DNA from: Deltaproteobacteria bacterium
GTDB taxonomy: Bacteria > Desulfobacterota > GWC2-55-46
NCBI GenBank assembly: GCA_016182705.1
Contig: JACPGA010000232.1
Span: 1 to 6,461 of the forward strand
Direction: 5' to 3'
DNA: 6,461 bases
The notes beneath the pieces were generated by a model. It made no database searches, had not been told where the DNA came from, and was given only the letters and a program-made list of their open reading frames with translations. Of this stretch, positions 5,198 to 6,461 are shown piece by piece. The translations under genes were made by a program, and so were the position numbers. Within the stretch, counting starts at the first letter, position 1; every line of letters begins with the position of its first letter.

Positions 5198-6461
5198 GGC
5201 CGGGAGCCCCTTCTGAGCTGTAGCGCGAAGAAAAATATTATGAACGCGGCAGTCGCCCCGCTTATAGCCGCGCCGATTTTGAACGAAGCTGGCGAGTATA
5301 CGAACTTCACGGTGTGTTCACCTGCCGTGAGAGCTACTGCCCGCAAGACAAGGTCAGCTTTGAGGAGCTTTACTTCTTTCCCGTCTACAAATGCCTTCCA
5401 TCCCGGGTACCAGCTCTCGCTCGCGACTAAAATGCCGCCCTTGTCGGTAGAGACCTTGAGCTCGCTTGAGTTGTTTCTGTACGAGATTACCTCTACGCTG
5501 AATTTTCCTTCGGCTTCGCTTTTTACAACCGCCGGGTCTGTCTCAAGTAGAACCGTGCGGCCCGGGTCAAAGCCCTTGTCGAGAAGGTTAGAGATGTATT
5601 CGTCAGGTTTTTTTATGACCCTGTAATCGTAGGCCATGTAATGCCTGGGCAGGAAGTTCTGGTTCTCGTATATCTTGAAAGCCTCATCGCCGGAGCTCCA
5701 GCCGGGGTAATCTTTTCTTTTCCACTGCGTTGAATCAATCTCAGGTATGGATATGAGATATTTGACATTGAGCATTTTAAGGACATTCGTCGCGTCAGGG
5801 CCGCCCTGCATCGCAAGGAGTTCCTGAATCGACGAATAGTCGGCTCTTCTCATAACTTCTACGCCGCTGGTGTCAAAGACCTTGTGTTCGAGGCTGTAGC
5901 CGGAGACCTTTTCTTTTTCGATGTCTAAACTTCCAGCGCGCGCCTTTTTTTCGTCAATCAGGGTAATTGACCCTTGTTTAGCTGTCCTGGGAGTCGTATA
6001 GACCCTGAAAAGCCCTGAGGTGTCGTTGGATAGGAAGTCCAGCACAGGGCCTTTGGCGTGGTATTCTTCCGCGCGGGTCGTATGGTAGTAGCCGTTATGC
6101 GCGAAGAAGAGGTCGACGCCGAGTATTGAAATGAGCAGGACTGCCGCTAAAGCCCCTGACCTTGCTTTCATGCCGGCGTAAAGAGCGGCAGCGGAAAGTA
6201 TGAAAAAGAAGAGCGCCCTTTTGGCGTTGAATATATTTATCCCGACCTTGTTGTACTCGGGGTAATCAAAGCCTTTTGAGACGAGGTAGCCCCTGATGGC
6301 GGGCTCGAAGTAATCAAGTCCGCCAAGAGCGAGAGCCGCGGCCGTGGCAAGGGCGAGTATTACCCATACTGCCCGTGAAGTCCGCTTGTCGGCTGCCTTC
6401 AAGCCTTCCCTCATGCTGTCCAGCCCGAGCCCGGCTGAGACAGCCATGAACAGGAACGGCA
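5194..6461 (-). CDS. YfhO-family membrane glycosyltransferase, C-terminal part (5' end outside window)
   Basis: The frame is open through the right edge. An ATG exists at 6447-6445, but residues PFLF precede it in frame and continue the helix FLFMAVSAGLGLDSM, so this is internal sequence and the gene starts beyond the window. Counting from that Met, helices lie near 26-44, 78-94 and 98-115. A periplasmic domain follows, with FRVYTT (147-152), LKMLNVKYLIS (223-233) and LPRHY (266-270). The family-typical C-terminal segment has ESWYPGWKAFVDG (344-356) and GEHTVKFVYSP (376-386). A final helix lies near 392-410. YfhO proteins are GT-C polytopic enzymes; in Firmicutes some decorate teichoic acids. 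The Gram-negative acceptor is not known to me. No cysteine is visible. The stop overlaps the GT39-like start, which suggests joint expression and perhaps a shared glycan pathway. Confidence 0.87.
   Translation of the reverse strand, partial: PFLFMAVSAGLGLDSMREGLKAADKRTSRAVWVILALATAAALALGGLDYFEPAIRGYLVSKGFDYPEYNKVGINIFNAKRALFFFILSAAALYAGMKARSGALAAVLLISILGVDLFFAHNGYYHTTRAEEYHAKGPVLDFLSNDTSGLFRVYTTPRTAKQGSITLIDEKKARAGSLDIEKEKVSGYSLEHKVFDTSGVEVMRRADYSSIQELLAMQGGPDATNVLKMLNVKYLISIPEIDSTQWKRKDYPGWSSGDEAFKIYENQNFLPRHYMAYDYRVIKKPDEYISNLLDKGFDPGRTVLLETDPAVVKSEAEGKFSVEVISYRNNSSELKVSTDKGGILVASESWYPGWKAFVDGKEVKLLKADLVLRAVALTAGEHTVKFVYSPASFKIGAAISGATAAFIIFFFALQLRRGSRP
5207..5212 (-). promoter_or_regulatory. 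Ribosome binding site of the GT39-like gene
   Basis: AAGGGG ends nine bases before the ATG at 5197-5195 and lies inside the end of the upstream gene. It supports the overlapping start over later in-frame candidates. Confidence 0.6.

Noticed and set aside
5945..5951. T7 tract, with similar runs near 4495 and 5102, as possible terminators or phase-variable tracts
   Set aside because: All lie inside intact coding sequence as Lys or Phe codons, without hairpins before them, and 7 bases is short for slippage.
6445..6461. ATG at 6447 as the true start of the YfhO-like gene
   Set aside because: The frame stays open to the edge with hydrophobic residues continuing the helix, and family members are much longer at the N-terminus.

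Overview
The window carries six genes, all on the minus strand and read from high to low coordinates. They are packed almost end to end, and the only intergenic gap is 33 bases (3491-3523). Base composition looks moderately GC-rich throughout, with no obvious island of foreign composition. The four class III (prepilin) N-termini and the export signals with paired cysteines point to a diderm bacterium. The gene set resembles minor-pilin loci I know from deltaproteobacteria (Geobacter-like Desulfobacterota) and neighbouring phyla. That placement is an inference from gene content, not a sequence match.

Upstream block (3524-6461): the 3'-terminal two thirds or so of a YfhO-family GT-C membrane protein runs in from the right edge. 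It overlaps by 4 bases the start of a 557-residue GT39/ArnT/PMT-like integral membrane glycosyltransferase. Both families use lipid-linked sugar donors at the outer face of the inner membrane.

Downstream block (1-3490): after the 33-base gap come four prepilin-like proteins in the order FimT/GspH-like, PilV/GspI-like, PilW/GspJ-like and PilX/GspK-like. A fifth gene follows and runs off the left edge. It encodes a Sec-exported protein built of Ig-like (CARDB/DUF11-type) repeats. The last four junctions overlap (ATGA, TGATG, ATGA, ATGA), so the five genes probably form one translationally coupled unit. A good sigma70-type promoter (TTGAAG, 18-base spacer, TATAAT) lies in the gap, with its -10 only two bases before the first fimT-like ATG.

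Functional picture: the four prepilins match the priming or tip complex of a type IV pilus or a type II secretion pseudopilus. In type IV pilus loci the next gene is usually the large tip adhesin PilY1. Here that place is taken by an Ig-repeat exported protein, in which one repeat is split by a different small module (about 333-521). The two glycosyltransferases next door could modify surface polymers or the pilins themselves, but nothing in the sequence proves that link. I see no RNA genes, CRISPR arrays, insertion sequences or terminators.
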